Origin: Christiangramia sp. OXR-203
GTDB lineage: Bacteria; Bacteroidota; Bacteroidia; Flavobacteriales; Flavobacteriaceae
Reading direction: 5' to 3'
DNA length: 64,000 bases
NCBI RefSeq assembly: GCF_034372165.1
Contig: NZ_CP139698.1
Coordinates: 2,418,001-2,482,000, forward strand
The translations under genes and the position numbers were made by a program. Of the stretch, positions 1 through 9,693 are shown piece by piece (position 1 is the first letter of the stretch; each line of letters begins with the position of its first letter). The notes below the pieces were generated by a model, which searched no databases, was not told the DNA's origin, and saw only the letters and a program-made list of their open reading frames with translations.

Positions 1-70
1 GGTTTTTAAATTTGGTGCAAAAATAAATTATTTATGGGCATAAACAAGTGCTTTCTTCCAATATGTTGAC

Positions 71-1087
71 TTACTGGAATTCAACGATATAATCCTGCTG
101 TTTACGGTTATTAAGTCCGCGCATTTCCAAGCTTACTCTAGAATTCTCAAAGTCGAATTTCAATAACCCAAAACTCTTTTTGCTCACTACCTCTCCTACT
201 CTGTGCTCATTGGGCTCACCATCAAAAGCTTCATAAGTATGGGTGAGTCCGCTACTTGTAAAATCTACCAGAGGATAGCTAAGACCCTTGATTCTTTCTT
301 CGGAAAATTCAGAAATATGGCGGTCTCCACTTAACAGGATGACATTTTTTGCTTCCGAAGCAACAATAAGATCTTTTAATTTTTTTGCTTCCGAAGGGAA
401 ATTACCCCAGGTTTCAAATCCGTGCTCGTCTGAAAGTATCTGGATACTGGAAAGAATAATATTGAACTGCGCATTCGAAGTTTCTAGTTCATTTCGCAAC
501 CAGCTCCACTGCTGTTCGCCAAGAATAGTTCCGCTGGAAGGCTCATAGCGCCTGTTAGCATCACTGGTCCTAAGCAGATCATCTCTAAAGTAACGCGTAT
601 CCAGCATGATCACTTTTATGGAACCTTTGGGTGTCTCCAGAATCTCTGAACTATAGATACCCTCCCGTTCTCTTCTTGGATCATTTTGCGCAACACCCAT
701 AAAATCCAGGAAATATTGCTGACTTTCTTCTTTAATTTCATATTCCTTACCTCCATCGTTCTGGCCGTAGTCGTGATCGTCCCAAACTCCATAAACTGGC
801 ACGGTGTTGAGTAAGTTTTGATATCCTTCATTACTTTTTTGAACGGAATACGCCTCTCCTATTACCGTAGCAACATCTGTATCTGCATATACATTGTCAC
901 CTCCCCATAAGAAAACATCAGGTTCATTTTTGAGAATTTCACTCCATAAAGGCTGGGGTGCATCTTCCCGGTTACAGCTTCCAAAAGCAATGATATAATC
1001 CGGTTCTTTCTCCAGCTTAATATCTTCGGTAGACCCGCAGGACACGAGGATGGATATAAAAAGGAATACCAGTAATCTTTGTTTCAT
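71..1087 (-). CDS. PhoD-like metallophosphatase lipoprotein
   Basis: Predicted exported phosphodiesterase/alkaline phosphatase of the PhoD-like metallophosphatase family, likely releasing phosphate from esters at the cell envelope. The 338-residue protein begins with a short lipoprotein signal whose lipobox ends LVSC (Cys17). Metal-site blocks typical of the family are visible: FGSCNRED near residue 35, GGDNVYAD near 62, WDDHDYG near 102 and LSGDRHISE near 253. The gene stands alone, divergent from the DHH phosphoesterase gene, with a TAnnTTTG promoter match 18 bases upstream of the ATG. The family is clear; the substrate is unknown. Confidence 0.85.
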   Translation of the reverse strand: MKQRLLVFLFISILVSCGSTEDIKLEKEPDYIIAFGSCNREDAPQPLWSEILKNEPDVFLWGGDNVYADTDVATVIGEAYSVQKSNEGYQNLLNTVPVYGVWDDHDYGQNDGGKEYEIKEESQQYFLDFMGVAQNDPRREREGIYSSEILETPKGSIKVIMLDTRYFRDDLLRTSDANRRYEPSSGTILGEQQWSWLRNELETSNAQFNIILSSIQILSDEHGFETWGNFPSEAKKLKDLIVASEAKNVILLSGDRHISEFSEERIKGLSYPLVDFTSSGLTHTYEAFDGEPNEHRVGEVVSKKSFGLLKFDFENSRVSLEMRGLNNRKQQDYIVEFQ

Positions 1088-1105
1088 AGTTGTAATTTAC
1101 AAGCT

Positions 1106-1113
1106 CAAATTTA
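1106..1113 (-). promoter_or_regulatory. Candidate -7 promoter element (phoD-like gene)
   Basis: Read on the minus strand this is TAAATTTG, a full match to the Bacteroidota -7 consensus TAnnTTTG, 18 bases before the ATG at 1087. No clear -33 element was identified. Confidence 0.4.
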
Positions 1114-1164
1114 AGGCTTCCACTGTTTCTATAGTGTTATTATATTGTATATTTAACCTCGATT

Positions 1165-2181
1165 ATGATAGACACAAGAATACTCGAAATCACGGCAGAA
1201 CTGGCAAAGGCAGATAATATCGTGATCGTCCCGCACAAAGGACCTGATGGTGATGCGATGGGCTCTACTCTTGGATTAATGCATTTTTTAAGAGATAAAG
1301 GTCATAAAGCGAATGTTATTGCTCCTAACGATTATCCACATTTTTTAAAGTGGCTTCCAGGTAGTGAGGAAGTTTATATATATGAGCAGCAAAAAGAAGT
1401 TTCAGATCAATTGATCGCTGAAGCTCAGATCGTTTTTACACTGGATTTTAATGACCTATCCCGATGCGGTGGAATGGTGGAATCCCTTAAAGCTTCTGAT
1501 GCTGTTTTTGTGATGATAGATCACCACCAGGAACCTTCAGATTATGCTCATTATACTTATAGTGATTCCACGATGAGTTCGACCTGCGAGATGGTACACA
1601 AATTCATAGAAAAGTTACGTGCTGGCAAACAGATCACTCCTGAGATTGCCACCTGTTTATACACCGGAATCATGACAGATACAGGAAGCTTCAGATTTAG
1701 CTCTACTTCCAGTGATACGCATCGTGTTATCGCAGACCTGATGGACAAGGGAGCGAAAAATTCTGAGATTCATAATTATATCTACGACACCAATTCTGGA
1801 AATAAACTGCAGTTGCTTGGAACCGCACTTCAGAACTTAAAAGTGATTTCAGAATTTAATACCGCTTACATCAGCCTTACTCAGGAAGAGTTGGACCGTC
1901 ATAATTTCAAGAAAGGTGACACTGAAGGCTTTGTAAATTACGGTTTAAGTCTGGATGGAATTAAATTTGCAGTCATTTTTATTGAAAATGAGAGTGAGAA
2001 GATCATAAAAATTAGTTTCAGGTCTAAAGGAACTTTCAATGTGAACAAGTTTGCGCGGGCACATTTTGAAGGTGGCGGACATATAAATGCGGCCGGAGGA
2101 AAAAGTGATCTTTCCATGAATGATACGATCGTAAAATTTAATAAGATCCTACCTGAATATGAGCAAGAATTAACCCAATGA
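1165..2181 (+). CDS. nrnA: DHH/DHHA1 phosphoesterase (NrnA-type oligoribonuclease/pAp phosphatase)
   Basis: Predicted cytoplasmic bifunctional enzyme that degrades very short oligoribonucleotides and dephosphorylates 3'-phosphoadenosine 5'-phosphate. The DHH domain shows H24, D28 and D30 in PHKGPDGDAMGS, LDFND near 93 and the signature DHH at 119-121. The C-terminal DHHA1 domain has the glycine-rich GGGHINAAGG motif near residue 310. Length (338) is normal for NrnA. Its stop overlaps the gldI start by 4 bases, so the genes are probably co-transcribed and translationally coupled. NrnA is the best-fitting member of the family; pAp activity is inferred. Confidence 0.85.
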   Translation: MIDTRILEITAELAKADNIVIVPHKGPDGDAMGSTLGLMHFLRDKGHKANVIAPNDYPHFLKWLPGSEEVYIYEQQKEVSDQLIAEAQIVFTLDFNDLSRCGGMVESLKASDAVFVMIDHHQEPSDYAHYTYSDSTMSSTCEMVHKFIEKLRAGKQITPEIATCLYTGIMTDTGSFRFSSTSSDTHRVIADLMDKGAKNSEIHNYIYDTNSGNKLQLLGTALQNLKVISEFNTAYISLTQEELDRHNFKKGDTEGFVNYGLSLDGIKFAVIFIENESEKIIKISFRSKGTFNVNKFARAHFEGGGHINAAGGKSDLSMNDTIVKFNKILPEYEQELTQ

Positions 2182-2750
2182 AAAAGTTTCTATTTCTAAT
2201 AGTTATGGCAATTGTCGTAGTTTCCTGTAAATCCCCGGAAGCACGTTATCCGGTTTCCCAAAGCAGTGGCTCGTATATCGATAAATCTGTAGAAAAGAAC
2301 AGGGAAATGATCGCGCAGGAAGAAGATTATATCAAACAGGTAATGGGAGAAAATACCAGTACGGAATATCTAACCTCAGCAGATGGTTTCTGGTATTACT
2401 ACAATAACAAGACACTGGACAGCCTCAATACTGAAACGCCCGAATTTGGTGATATCGTAACTTTCGATTATAGTATCTCTACAATTGAAGGTGAAGCTAT
2501 TTATGCTGAAGGTGACAAACCTACACGGGAATATGCTATAGATCGTGAAAAATTATTTACCGGTCTTCGCCAGGGTCTCAAATTAATGAAAGAAGGCGAA
2601 ACAGTTACATTCCTATTCCCTTCGCATAAAGCATTTGGTTATTACGGAGATCAGGAACGTATTGGAAGCAATAAACCTATTAGCGCTAAAGTGACCTTAC
2701 ACTCTATAAAGGAAGAAGAACAATCAAACACAGAAACCAAGGAACAATAA
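2178..2750 (+). CDS. gldI: GldI-like gliding-motility lipoprotein, FKBP-type PPIase
   Basis: Exported lipoprotein (lipobox VVSC, Cys17) of 190 residues with an FKBP-type peptidyl-prolyl isomerase domain from about residue 85 to 178, including TVTFLFPSHKAFGYYG. Length, N-terminal extension and position next to an NrnA-type gene fit GldI, which in Flavobacterium johnsoniae is needed for gliding and is thought to fold type IX secretion or gliding proteins. It overlaps nrnA by 4 bases and the next PPIase gene by 1 base, giving a three-gene operon. Whether the host glides cannot be read from this window. A generic FKBP lipoprotein is the alternative. Confidence 0.75.
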   Translation: MKKFLFLIVMAIVVVSCKSPEARYPVSQSSGSYIDKSVEKNREMIAQEEDYIKQVMGENTSTEYLTSADGFWYYYNNKTLDSLNTETPEFGDIVTFDYSISTIEGEAIYAEGDKPTREYAIDREKLFTGLRQGLKLMKEGETVTFLFPSHKAFGYYGDQERIGSNKPISAKVTLHSIKEEEQSNTETKEQ

Positions 2751-3883
2751 TGAGGACAAAAAGTTTATTTGTGCTTTTCGCCGTTGCGATTAGCTTATTT
2801 TCATGTAAAGAAGAATACCCGGAACTTGAAGACGGGATGTATGTTGAGTTTAACACCTCTATGGGGCCTATAATAGCTGAGCTTTATCACGAGGAAACTC
2901 CTATGACCGTTGCTAATTTCGTATCGCTTTCTGAAGGAAGCAGCACTATGGTAGACAGTACTTTTAAAGGCAAAAAATATTACGACGGTATTGTATTTCA
3001 CCGTGTGATAGATGGTTTCATGATCCAGGGTGGTGATCCTATGGGCACCGGTAGCGGTGGACCGGGTTACAAATTCCCTGATGAATTTAAAGATTCTTTG
3101 AGTCATGACGAGAAAGGAATTCTATCTATGGCCAATGCAGGTCCTGGAACTAATGGAAGTCAGTTTTTTATCACTCTGGAACCGGTAATGCAGCTTGATG
3201 GTAAACATACGGTCTTTGGAAAAGTAGTAAAAGGTATGGATGTCGTTGAAGCGATTGGAGAGACTGAAACTGGTCCTAGAGACCGTCCTGTGAAAGATAT
3301 CACCATGAATGAGGTGAACATCATTAGAAAGGGAAAAGCTGCTAAGAATTTTGAGGCTCCAAAAGTTTTTGAACAGGAACTTGCAGATCTTGAAGCTGAA
3401 AATGAAGCTAAAGAAAAAGAGCTACAAGAAGTAAGATCTAAAAGAGTTGAAGAGTTCGCTTCTCTTGAAGCCAAAGCAGATTCTCTGGAAAGCGGATTAA
3501 AATTACATTTTATTACCAAAGGTGATGGAACTCAGCCTAAGCAGGGACAAATGGTAAAAGTGAATTATGAAGGTTATTTCGCAGACGGAAAGATCTTTGA
3601 TACTAACAAAAAAGAACTTGCCGAGGAATTTGGTATTTATGACCATAGAAGAGACCAGGCTATGGGTTACCAGCCAATGGATGTGGTTTATGGACCGGAC
3701 GCTCCAATGATCCCTGGATTTAAAGAAGCAATCCAGCAGATGCAAGTTGGTGACGAAGTTGTAGCTTTTATCCCAAGCCATTTAGGTTATGGAGAAAGAG
3801 GCTATGGCAGAGCAATCCCGCCAAATTCAGATCTTGTATTTAAGATCTCTGTAGTTGGAATTGCAGGAGAAGATCAGCAATAG
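2750..3883 (+). CDS. Cyclophilin-FKBP fusion lipoprotein (peptidyl-prolyl isomerase)
   Basis: Envelope lipoprotein (Cys19 in SLFSC) carrying two unrelated prolyl isomerase folds. A cyclophilin domain spans about residues 28-190, with the typical FHRVIDGFMIQGGDP and NGSQFFIT blocks. A charged Glu/Lys/Ala-rich segment (about 195-245), probably helical, links it to an FKBP domain at about 255-375, with VKVNYEGYFADGKIFD and AFIPSHLGYGERGYG. It directly follows gldI with a 1-base overlap and ends at a strong terminator. It probably assists folding of exported proteins. The domains are clear; the client proteins are unknown. Confidence 0.85.
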   Translation: MRTKSLFVLFAVAISLFSCKEEYPELEDGMYVEFNTSMGPIIAELYHEETPMTVANFVSLSEGSSTMVDSTFKGKKYYDGIVFHRVIDGFMIQGGDPMGTGSGGPGYKFPDEFKDSLSHDEKGILSMANAGPGTNGSQFFITLEPVMQLDGKHTVFGKVVKGMDVVEAIGETETGPRDRPVKDITMNEVNIIRKGKAAKNFEAPKVFEQELADLEAENEAKEKELQEVRSKRVEEFASLEAKADSLESGLKLHFITKGDGTQPKQGQMVKVNYEGYFADGKIFDTNKKELAEEFGIYDHRRDQAMGYQPMDVVYGPDAPMIPGFKEAIQQMQVGDEVVAFIPSHLGYGERGYGRAIPPNSDLVFKISVVGIAGEDQQ

Positions 3884-3900
3884 TAAGTAATCAGTCATAA

Positions 3901-3933
3901 AAAAAGCCCCGTGCATCTGCACGGGGCTTTTTG
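3901..3933. terminator. Bidirectional rho-independent terminator
   Basis: A GC-rich hairpin (arms GCCCCGTGCA and TGCACGGGGC) is flanked by A-runs on the left and T-runs on the right. It can serve both the PPIase gene on the plus strand and the convergent pepD on the minus strand. Confidence 0.85.
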
Positions 3934-3949
3934 TTTATAGAAAACATTC

Positions 3950-5410
3950 CTAGTTCTCTGGAATATTCTTTAAAACCTCTAATAAAAATTTCCAGTATTT
4001 CTGAGCAGAGCTAATACTTGCGCGTTCATCTGGTGAGTGAGCTCCGCGTATAGTTGGTCCAAAAGAGATCATATCCATTTCAGGATAATGGCTTCCAATG
4101 ATACCACATTCAAGACCTGCATGGCATGCTGCGATATTAGCCTTTTCAACATTCATCCTTTCGTAGATCTCATCCAGAGTCTTTAGAATATCTGAATCAC
4201 TATTTGGAGCCCATCCAGGGTATTCTCCAGACAGTTTTACATCAAAACCTGCCAGTTTAAAGACAGATTTTAGAGAATCAGCCAGATCATCACGACTGGA
4301 TTCAACAGAGCTTCTTGTCAAACATTTGATCTCGATCTTTCCACCCTCTACACTAACTTTCGCAACATTATTTGAAGCTTCAACAAGATCTTCGATCTCC
4401 GGACTCATTCTATAAACTCCGTTGTGGGCCGCTGCAAGTGCCAGTAATAGCTTTTCTTGAGAATCAATATCCATAACCTCAACTTCAGAAGGAACTTTTT
4501 GAATTTCAATTTTCATATTAGGTTCCAGAGAAGAAAATTCAGCTTTAATAAGATTGATCCTCTTATCAAGTTCTTTTTTAAAACTTTCTTCTTCAGTTTC
4601 GGGCAAAGCAATGATCGCTTCACTTTCTCTTGGAATCGCATTTCTTAATCCGCCACCATTAATAGAAGAGAGTCTAAGCTTATATTCTTCCGTAGTATTA
4701 ATAAGCAGGCGGTTCAGTAATTTATTAGCATTTGCCAGGCCTTTAATGATGTCCATTCCGGAATGTCCACCCATAAGTCCTTTTACCTTGATAGCAAAGG
4801 CACGATAGGAATCTGGAGTACTTTCTACTTTGTAAGTTCTGCTCGCTGTGATATCCACACCACCGGCACAACCTATACCAATTTCGTCATCCTCTTCTGT
4901 ATCAAGGTTCAATAAAATATCACCTTCCAGAAGATCAGGACTTAAACCTTTCGCACCGGTCATTCCCGTTTCTTCATCTATTGTAAACAAAGCTTCGATC
5001 GCAGGGTGCTCTATAGAGTCGCTTTCCAGAATCGCCATCATGGTAGCCACGCCCAGACCATTATCGGCTCCTAAGGTAGTTCCCTTAGCTCTAACCCAGT
5101 CTCCATCTACATACATCTCGATTCCCTGTGTATCAAAATTGAAGTCTGTATCGTTATTTTTCTGGTGCACCATATCAAGGTGAGCCTGCAGCACGATCTT
5201 TTTCCTGTTTTCCAATCCTGTCGTAGCTGGTTTACAGATCACTACATTGCCTACTGAATCAACTTCGGTCTTAAGGTCAAGATCGTTTCCAAATTTTTTG
5301 ATAAATTCAATAACCCTTTCTTCTTTTTTGGAAGGCCGTGGCACCGCGTTAAGATCGGCGAATTTATTCCATAATATTTTTGGTTCTAATGCTCTTATTT
5401 CTTCGTTCAT
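3950..5410 (-). CDS. pepD: Aminoacyl-histidine dipeptidase (peptidase M20C)
   Basis: Cytoplasmic zinc dipeptidase of the PepD/carnosinase-like M20C family, hydrolysing Xaa-His and other dipeptides. Metal and catalytic positions are visible: HLDM (H77, D79), GADNG (D116) and the Glu pair in TIDEETG (E146/E147). A short C-terminal ECGIIG segment is also present. The length of 486 matches the family. It is single, converges on the PPIase operon, and has a TATCTTTG promoter element 23 bases upstream of the ATG. Confidence 0.9.
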   Translation of the reverse strand: MNEEIRALEPKILWNKFADLNAVPRPSKKEERVIEFIKKFGNDLDLKTEVDSVGNVVICKPATTGLENRKKIVLQAHLDMVHQKNNDTDFNFDTQGIEMYVDGDWVRAKGTTLGADNGLGVATMMAILESDSIEHPAIEALFTIDEETGMTGAKGLSPDLLEGDILLNLDTEEDDEIGIGCAGGVDITASRTYKVESTPDSYRAFAIKVKGLMGGHSGMDIIKGLANANKLLNRLLINTTEEYKLRLSSINGGGLRNAIPRESEAIIALPETEEESFKKELDKRINLIKAEFSSLEPNMKIEIQKVPSEVEVMDIDSQEKLLLALAAAHNGVYRMSPEIEDLVEASNNVAKVSVEGGKIEIKCLTRSSVESSRDDLADSLKSVFKLAGFDVKLSGEYPGWAPNSDSDILKTLDEIYERMNVEKANIAACHAGLECGIIGSHYPEMDMISFGPTIRGAHSPDERASISSAQKYWKFLLEVLKNIPEN

Positions 5411-5433
5411 ATCTATAATTCTTCAATTGTTTT

Positions 5434-5441
5434 CAAAGATA
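5434..5441 (-). promoter_or_regulatory. Candidate -7 promoter element (pepD)
   Basis: The minus strand reads TATCTTTG, matching TAnnTTTG, 23 bases upstream of the pepD start. Confidence 0.4.
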
Positions 5442-5546
5442 CCTTTTAAGCTGCTGAAACAAAAATTCCATTACATTCTGTATAATTTAAGCGCTTTCAT
5501 CATTACTGAAGTTAGGCCAGATTTGAATTATTTGTACTTTTAAAAT

Positions 5547-6620
5547 GTGAATAAGAAAACGACCCTCATTCTTGCGATCCTATTACCTGTCCAGGTTATG
5601 TTATTGAGCCTGCTTAATAGAGGATCTCTCTTTATCGAAACCTATTATTCCAACGGAATCTACCCGGTGATCTCCAGTATTCTGAGATATAGCATTGGGA
5701 TTCTACCATTTTCACTAGGTGATCTTATGTACGCACTCCTGGTGATTTTACTCCTGAAATGGATCTGGAGAAGATTTAGTCAGAAATTCAAGAATCCGAA
5801 ACAATGGATCCCCGATTCGCTTGCTGCACTGTCCATCATTTATTTTTGCTTTCATCTTTTCTGGGGCTTGAATTATTACCGCCAGCCATTACACACAACT
5901 CTTGAAATTGATAATGAATATACTACTGAAGAATTAGTAACACTTTCAGAAATACTCATCAGCAGATCCAATGAACTGCATGATGATTTAGCTGAAAATG
6001 ATTCGGCTTCCGTAAAGTTTGAACTCTCAAAAAAAGAGCTCTTCCGAAGAACCATTGAAGGTTATGATCATATAGCTCTGAATTATCCTGAACTAAACTA
6101 TAAAGGTAATTCACTAAAGAGATCGATATACAGTATCCCTCTAAGCTATATGGGTTTTAACGGTTATTTAAATCCTTTGACCAACGAAGCACAGGTGAAC
6201 AGTATTATAGTCCCTTACAAAATTCCTACTACAGCCAGCCATGAAATAGGGCACCAACTGGGTTTCGCCAAGGAAAATGAAGCAAATTTTATCGCCTGCC
6301 TGGTCACCATGAACCATACAGATCCTCATTTTAGATATTCCGGTTATACTTTTGCTTTGAGTTATTGTTTAAGTGAAATCTTCAGAAGAGATAAAGAGGA
6401 AGGAGAACGATTACTGGAGAGTATGAACCCTGGAATCATTGAAAATTACCGGGAAGTACAAGAATTCTGGCTTGAACATGAGAATCCATTGGAACCTATC
6501 TTCGCTGCGACCTATAACCGCTACTTAATCGCCAATAATCAGGCTGGAGGCATGAAAAGTTACAGTTATGTGGTGGCTTTGCTCGTTAATTACTATAAAG
6601 ATGCAAGAAACGACCTGTAG
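5547..6620 (+). CDS. DUF3810 membrane protein with zinc-protease motif
   Basis: Integral membrane protein of 357 residues, family DUF3810. Hydrophobic segments lie at about 5-24, 55-73 and 92-108, followed by a soluble part with HEIGHQLGFAKENEANF near 232-248. This is an HExxH zinc-protease signature with nearby glutamates, so a membrane-associated metallopeptidase is inferred although no substrate is known. The start is GTG: the only nearby ATG is out of frame and immediately followed by a stop. A TACTTTTA promoter-like element ends just 4 bases before the GTG, which would make the transcript nearly leaderless. Confidence 0.75.
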   Translation: MNKKTTLILAILLPVQVMLLSLLNRGSLFIETYYSNGIYPVISSILRYSIGILPFSLGDLMYALLVILLLKWIWRRFSQKFKNPKQWIPDSLAALSIIYFCFHLFWGLNYYRQPLHTTLEIDNEYTTEELVTLSEILISRSNELHDDLAENDSASVKFELSKKELFRRTIEGYDHIALNYPELNYKGNSLKRSIYSIPLSYMGFNGYLNPLTNEAQVNSIIVPYKIPTTASHEIGHQLGFAKENEANFIACLVTMNHTDPHFRYSGYTFALSYCLSEIFRRDKEEGERLLESMNPGIIENYREVQEFWLEHENPLEPIFAATYNRYLIANNQAGGMKSYSYVVALLVNYYKDARNDL

Positions 6621-6704
6621 GAAGATTAACAGTTCTGCTATTTTTAGTACTTTAAGGCTCTTAAAATTTTAATCAATCTATATTTTCAAAAACTACCCAC
6701 TTTT

Positions 6705-9683
6705 ATGAAATTAAAATTTCTGCTTTTGGGAATAGTCCTGAGTGTTAGCTCTGCTTATGCACAGGATTATTTCCCAAAGAACGATGGTGTTAAAACAGAA
6801 AACACCAATTACACCGTCTTTAAAAACGCCAGGATTCATGTGGATCCAAAGACGACCATCGAGAATGGAATGTTTGCCGTTCAGGATGGAAAGATAACTG
6901 CCGTTGGAAAGAATATTTCTATTCCAAAAAACAGTATTGTAGTTGACCTTACAGGAAAAGAAGTATATCCTTCTTTCATTGACCTTTATTCCAGTTTTGG
7001 AATAGGTAAACCAAAACGCGTAGAAGGTGGAAATGGTCCGCAATATGACGCTAATCGTGAAGGTTTCTACTGGAACGATCATATTCGCCCTGAAACTAAT
7101 GCGGTGGCTCATTTCAAGTATGATTCTGATGAAGCCAATAAACTTCTCGAAGCTGGTTTTGGTGCTGTAAATACTCATGTTCCAGATGGTATTGTACGTG
7201 GCTCTGGAATGCTGGTTGCATTGACTCCTGAAGTTAGCGAAGGTGACCGAATTCTCGATGACAGGTCTGCACAGTACCTTTCTTTTGACAAAAGCGTCTT
7301 ATCAAGACAGTCCTACCCTACTTCTCTAATGGGTGCCACTGCACTTATAAGACAAACTTATATTGATGCCGACTGGTATGCAAAAGGAAATGCAAAGAAT
7401 AAAGACCTTGCTCTGGAAGCTTTGAACAACAATAAGGATCTAGTTCAGATCTTTGCTACAGATAATTTGCTGAACGAATTTAGAGCAGATAAAGTAGGTG
7501 ACGAATTTGGTATCCAATACGTACTCCTGGGAAGTGGGAAAGAATACCAGCGACTGGATAAAGTAAAAAGCTCCAATGCTACGTATATAATTCCGCTAAA
7601 ATTCCCTGCAGCTTTCGATGTGGAAGATCCATATCTTACTAAGCATTTAGCTCTTGAAGAAATGAGAGAATGGAACCAGGCACCAGCAAATTTAGCAATG
7701 TTGGAAGAGCAGAAAATCCCATTTACGATCACCGCTCATGATATCGATCCTGCCAAAGATTTTAAATCTAATTTGATGAAAGCGATGGAGTTTGGATTAA
7801 GCAAAGAAGCAGCTTTAGCCGCTCTTACTACTATTCCTGCCAGAACACTGGGACAGGAAGGGAAGATTGGTACAATTAAAGAAGGTGCCTGGGCAAACTT
7901 CCTCATCACATCCGGAGACTTTTTTGATAAAGAAACAACCTTATTTGAGAACTGGATTCAGGGAGAAAAGAAGGTGCTTAATAGCATGGACGTTACCGAT
8001 ATTACTGGTAAATACGACCTTAAACTGGATGGAAAAACCTATACACTGGCCATCACCGGGGAACCGGCTAAGCCAAATGCAGAAGTAACTTTAGACGAGA
8101 CTAAAATTGGATCAAAATTGAGCATTTCAGAAAACTGGATGAATCTTTTGATCTCTTCTCCAGACACTACTAAGACCGAATTCATTAGGCTGGTGGCCAA
8201 TGTTCCAACAAACTCCAGGAACATTTCAGGTAAAGCAATTCTACCTGATGGCAAGGAAACCCGTTTTGAGGCTACTATGAAAGACGTCGAAAAAGAAGAA
8301 AAAAATAAGGATGACGAGAAGAAAGAAGAGGATAACACCCGTGAGTTGATCGCGGTAACCTATCCAAATGTTGCTTATGGTTTCAAAGAAAGACCAGAGC
8401 AGGAAGATGTACTTTTCAAAAATGCTACTGTATGGACTAGCGAAGATGAAGGTGTTCTGGAAAATACCGATGTTTTTGTAAAAGACGGTAAGATCGTTAA
8501 GGTTGGAACAAACCTTAATGCCGGCAGAGCGAAAGTTATCGATGCTACCGGTAAACATCTTACTGCCGGGATTATTGATGAGCATTCACATATCGCGGCA
8601 TCAGACATTAATGAAGCAGGCCATAATTCTTCTGCTGAAGTGACCATGGAAGATGTAGTTGACCCTACAGATATCAATATTTACCGCAACCTGGCTGGTG
8701 GTGTTACGACCATTCAGCTATTACATGGTTCTGCAAACCCCATTGGAGGTAGATCTGCGATCCTGAAATTAAAATGGGGAGCTCCTGCAGATGAATTGAT
8801 CTTCGAACAGGCACCACCGTTTATTAAATTTGCACTTGGTGAAAACGTAAAACAATCAAACTGGAGCGGGAATCGCTTTCCGCAAACCAGAATGGGTGTG
8901 GAACAGGTATTTATAGACTACTTCAGTCGTGCTAAGGCTTATGAAAAAGAGAAGCAGGCTGCTGGAGACAATTTCAGAAAAGATCTTGAAATGGAAACTC
9001 TTGTAGAGATTCTTAATGGCGAACGCTTTATCACTTCCCACTCTTATATCCAAAGTGAGATCAATATGTTGATGAAAGTTGCTGAAATGTTCGATTTTAA
9101 TATCAACACGTTCACACACATTCTTGAAGGCTACAAAGTGGCCGATAAAATGAAAGAACACGGTGTTGGTGCTTCAACGTTTTCAGACTGGTGGGCTTAT
9201 AAGTACGAGGTGAACGATGCTATTCCTTACAATGCAGCGATCATGAACGATGCTGGCATTACCGTAGCCATTAATAGTGATGATGCTGAAATGAGTCGCA
9301 GACTAAACCAGGAAGCCGCAAAAAGTGTGAAGTATGGTGGAATGAGCGAAGAAGATGCCTGGAAAATGGTTACGATCAATCCTGCGAAATTACTACATGT
9401 AGATAATTTAGTTGGAAGTATAAAAACCGGAAAACAGGCAGATCTTGTCTTATGGAATGATCATCCACTTTCAATTTATGCGGTTCCGGAAAAAACAATG
9501 GTAGAAGGCGTTGTTTATTTTGACAAGGATAGAGATCTGGAACTTCGTAAGGAGATTCAGAAGGAAAGAAGCAGTCTTATAAGCCAGATGCTGAAGGAAA
9601 AGAACAGTGGAGTTAAAACACAACCAGTGAAAAAGAAAGAAAAGCAGCATGTACACTGTGATCTTTTAGAAGCTGTAAAATAA
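6705..9683 (+). CDS. Exported double-domain amidohydrolase
   Basis: Large exported protein (992 residues, signal peptide ending near SSAYAQ) with two amidohydrolase-type domains. The first (about 30-440) has the composite beta-sandwich entry and TTIPARTLG exit motifs but lacks HxH: the site reads YPSFIDLYSSFG. An acidic/lysine-rich linker at about 525-545 separates it from the second domain (about 565-960), which keeps H627 and H629 in DEHSHI and NSDDAE near 863, so this half can bind metal. Related proteins are imidazolonepropionase- or dipeptidase-like; the substrate is unknown. The second amidohydrolase gene follows after 10 bases. Confidence 0.8.
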   Translation: MKLKFLLLGIVLSVSSAYAQDYFPKNDGVKTENTNYTVFKNARIHVDPKTTIENGMFAVQDGKITAVGKNISIPKNSIVVDLTGKEVYPSFIDLYSSFGIGKPKRVEGGNGPQYDANREGFYWNDHIRPETNAVAHFKYDSDEANKLLEAGFGAVNTHVPDGIVRGSGMLVALTPEVSEGDRILDDRSAQYLSFDKSVLSRQSYPTSLMGATALIRQTYIDADWYAKGNAKNKDLALEALNNNKDLVQIFATDNLLNEFRADKVGDEFGIQYVLLGSGKEYQRLDKVKSSNATYIIPLKFPAAFDVEDPYLTKHLALEEMREWNQAPANLAMLEEQKIPFTITAHDIDPAKDFKSNLMKAMEFGLSKEAALAALTTIPARTLGQEGKIGTIKEGAWANFLITSGDFFDKETTLFENWIQGEKKVLNSMDVTDITGKYDLKLDGKTYTLAITGEPAKPNAEVTLDETKIGSKLSISENWMNLLISSPDTTKTEFIRLVANVPTNSRNISGKAILPDGKETRFEATMKDVEKEEKNKDDEKKEEDNTRELIAVTYPNVAYGFKERPEQEDVLFKNATVWTSEDEGVLENTDVFVKDGKIVKVGTNLNAGRAKVIDATGKHLTAGIIDEHSHIAASDINEAGHNSSAEVTMEDVVDPTDINIYRNLAGGVTTIQLLHGSANPIGGRSAILKLKWGAPADELIFEQAPPFIKFALGENVKQSNWSGNRFPQTRMGVEQVFIDYFSRAKAYEKEKQAAGDNFRKDLEMETLVEILNGERFITSHSYIQSEINMLMKVAEMFDFNINTFTHILEGYKVADKMKEHGVGASTFSDWWAYKYEVNDAIPYNAAIMNDAGITVAINSDDAEMSRRLNQEAAKSVKYGGMSEEDAWKMVTINPAKLLHVDNLVGSIKTGKQADLVLWNDHPLSIYAVPEKTMVEGVVYFDKDRDLELRKEIQKERSSLISQMLKEKNSGVKTQPVKKKEKQHVHCDLLEAVK

Positions 9684-9693
9684 TATACTGAAG

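Noticed and set aside
3160-3519. Minus-strand open frame of 119 codons inside the cyclophilin-FKBP gene
   Set aside because: It is antisense to a Glu/Lys/Ala-rich region, which yields long Ser/Phe-rich shadow frames.
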